NCBI GenBank assembly: GCA_023249165.1 | Contig: JAHFDE010000038.1 | Location: forward strand, 1 to 15,282 | Direction: 5' to 3' | Length of the DNA: 15,282 nt | Origin: Candidatus Methylomirabilota bacterium | GTDB taxonomy: Bacteria; Methylomirabilota; Methylomirabilia; Methylomirabilales; CSP1-5 | Shown here: one piece after another, positions 14,213 to 15,282 of the stretch | Layout: each line of letters opens with the position of its first letter | Position numbering within the stretch: the first letter of the stretch is position 1 | The notes under the pieces: model-generated | Database searches by the model: none | The model's input: only the letters and a program-made list of their open reading frames with translations | Told to the model about the DNA's origin: nothing | Translations under genes and position numbers: made by a program

Positions 14213-15205
14213 TCACTGGCGGCGCCCGGTGAGGAGCACGACATGGTCGTCCTCGGGGAGCCCACCGTTCAACCGTACCTTGGCTAAGGCAATGAGGGCG
14301 GAGGTGGAGGCGGGAAGAACACTGATTCCTTCTCGTTGGAGCAGGAGACGAGCGTGCTGGAGCATGTCCTGATCAGAGGCGTATTCGGCATAGCCCCCGC
14401 TCGCCCGGAGGGCCCGGAGGACAAGCTCACCATCGAAGGCGTGCCAATTGATCAAGGGCTCGTTCACCGTGGTTTCATGGATCTCAGAGGGGTCGAGGTC
14501 CATGCAAAAGACATGGCCCTCCCGAAAACTCTTGATGATGGGGTTTTTTCGGTGGCTGCTGGCCGCAATCATGTGGGGCATGCGGCTTGTCTTTCCACTC
14601 TCATACAGGCGACAGAATCCGCCGAAGATGCCCGCTAACGTGGTCCCATTCGACACTGGAACCGCAACGGAGTATGGGGCATTCCCGAGGACCTCGACGA
14701 TCTCACGAGCGATCTCCCCGTAGGCTTCGAGGCTTGCGTCTCCGTTCTTCCCCCCCGGGTTGGCATCAAAGAGCCCGCTCTGCTCCGCGGCCTCTCGACT
14801 CCGCGCCACCGCCGCCTCGTAGTCCCCATCGAGCCGGATCACCTCGGCCCCGAGGCGAGTCATCTCTGCTAAACGGCGGGCGTGATAGCGTTCGGGAAGA
14901 AAGATGAGGGTCCGGAGAGAAAAGTGCTGGGCAGCGTAGGCGGCGGCAACCCCGAAGTTCCCACAGGTGGCCAGGGTGACAACTTCGTATCCCTCACAAG
15001 CTGCCTTCCGCACGAGCTCAAACGCGGCTCGGTCCTTCTGGGAACCGGTGGGGTTTCCCCCTTCGAACTTGAAGTGGATTCGTTCGAGCCCTAAGGCCCG
15101 CTCGACGTTTCGTCCGCGGAGGAGGGCAGTTTTTCCGGGTTGGACCGAAGAGCAATCCGTGGCCGCTCCCCGCCCTCCTCCACCGCTACTGCTCGATTCG
15201 TCCAT
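14213..15205 (-). CDS. Threonine-synthase-like PLP enzyme (fold type II)
   Basis: This is a PLP-dependent lyase or synthase of the threonine synthase/cysteate synthase type, about 330 residues. The PLP lysine is in GGNPTGSQKDR (Lys57 from the ATG at 15205). TCGNFGVAAAYAA (about 80-92) is the substrate carboxylate loop and VSNGTTLAG (about 184-192) the likely PLP-phosphate loop. The family usually reads TGSFKDR, so Gln replaces Phe next to the catalytic lysine. The closing PASTSALIAL replaces the common EPAGAAA-type stretch. Real threonine synthase is possible, but these changes and the neighbours argue for another beta-replacement or racemase reaction. The start is uncertain: ATG 15205 has AGGG six bases upstream, while GTG/ATG at 15262/15259 adds a poorly conserved extension. 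The DUF1611 gene follows after 111 bases of repeats. Confidence 0.75.
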   Translation of the reverse strand: MDESSSSGGGGRGAATDCSSVQPGKTALLRGRNVERALGLERIHFKFEGGNPTGSQKDRAAFELVRKAACEGYEVVTLATCGNFGVAAAYAAQHFSLRTLIFLPERYHARRLAEMTRLGAEVIRLDGDYEAAVARSREAAEQSGLFDANPGGKNGDASLEAYGEIAREIVEVLGNAPYSVAVPVSNGTTLAGIFGGFCRLYESGKTSRMPHMIAASSHRKNPIIKSFREGHVFCMDLDPSEIHETTVNEPLINWHAFDGELVLRALRASGGYAEYASDQDMLQHARLLLQREGISVLPASTSALIALAKVRLNGGLPEDDHVVLLTGRRQ

Positions 15206-15282
15206 CGTGGACCCTGTCCACCCCCTTCCCTGGCTTCTATCCCCGACGACCCTCTTCATCACCTGAAGAGGGCCCTTGAATT

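Overview
The window is high-GC bacterial chromosome. It carries ten complete protein genes and the first 33 codons of an eleventh. Core genes (tilS, ftsH, folP, glmM, dnaA), a sigma-54 two-component system and short heptanucleotide 'stutter' repeats between genes suggest a Gram-negative-type lineage such as Methylomirabilota/Rokubacteria, Nitrospirota or a deltaproteobacterial group. That placement is inference only; the window has no rRNA and I could not search a database.

Left part (1-4413, minus strand): a housekeeping operon reads tilS > ftsH > folP > glmM from a strong sigma-70-type promoter 22 bases upstream of tilS. FtsH and folP overlap. The ftsH-folP-glmM order matches the classic enterobacterial one, and tilS beside ftsH matches other bacteria.

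Middle (4503-8285, plus strand): a signalling cluster. A histidine kinase with an N-terminal receiver domain is followed by an NtrC-type sigma-54 activator carrying GAFTDA instead of GAFTGA. A stand-alone receiver protein follows, preceded by a good sigma-54 (-24/-12) promoter, so the activator may control the gene beside it. The receiver gene's stop codon lies at the left edge of a small palindromic element.

8284-10439: dnaA stands without dnaN or recF. Three DnaA-box-like 9-mers lie just upstream. Two small non-coding elements bracket it (130 and 106 bp); they share a terminal inverted repeat of at least 15 bp, and each has a different 10-bp hairpin inside.

Right part (10478-15282, minus strand): a metabolic cluster. 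In transcription order it holds a threonine-synthase-like PLP enzyme, a DUF1611 (DgcN-like) P-loop protein, a MurL-like PP-loop ATP pyrophosphatase and an enolase-superfamily dipeptide epimerase (AEE/DgcA-like). The last three are tightly packed. Relatives of all three act on the stereochemistry of glutamate or of glutamyl peptides, so the set looks like an uncharacterised D/L-glutamate or peptidoglycan-peptide pathway. This is the most interesting system in the window.
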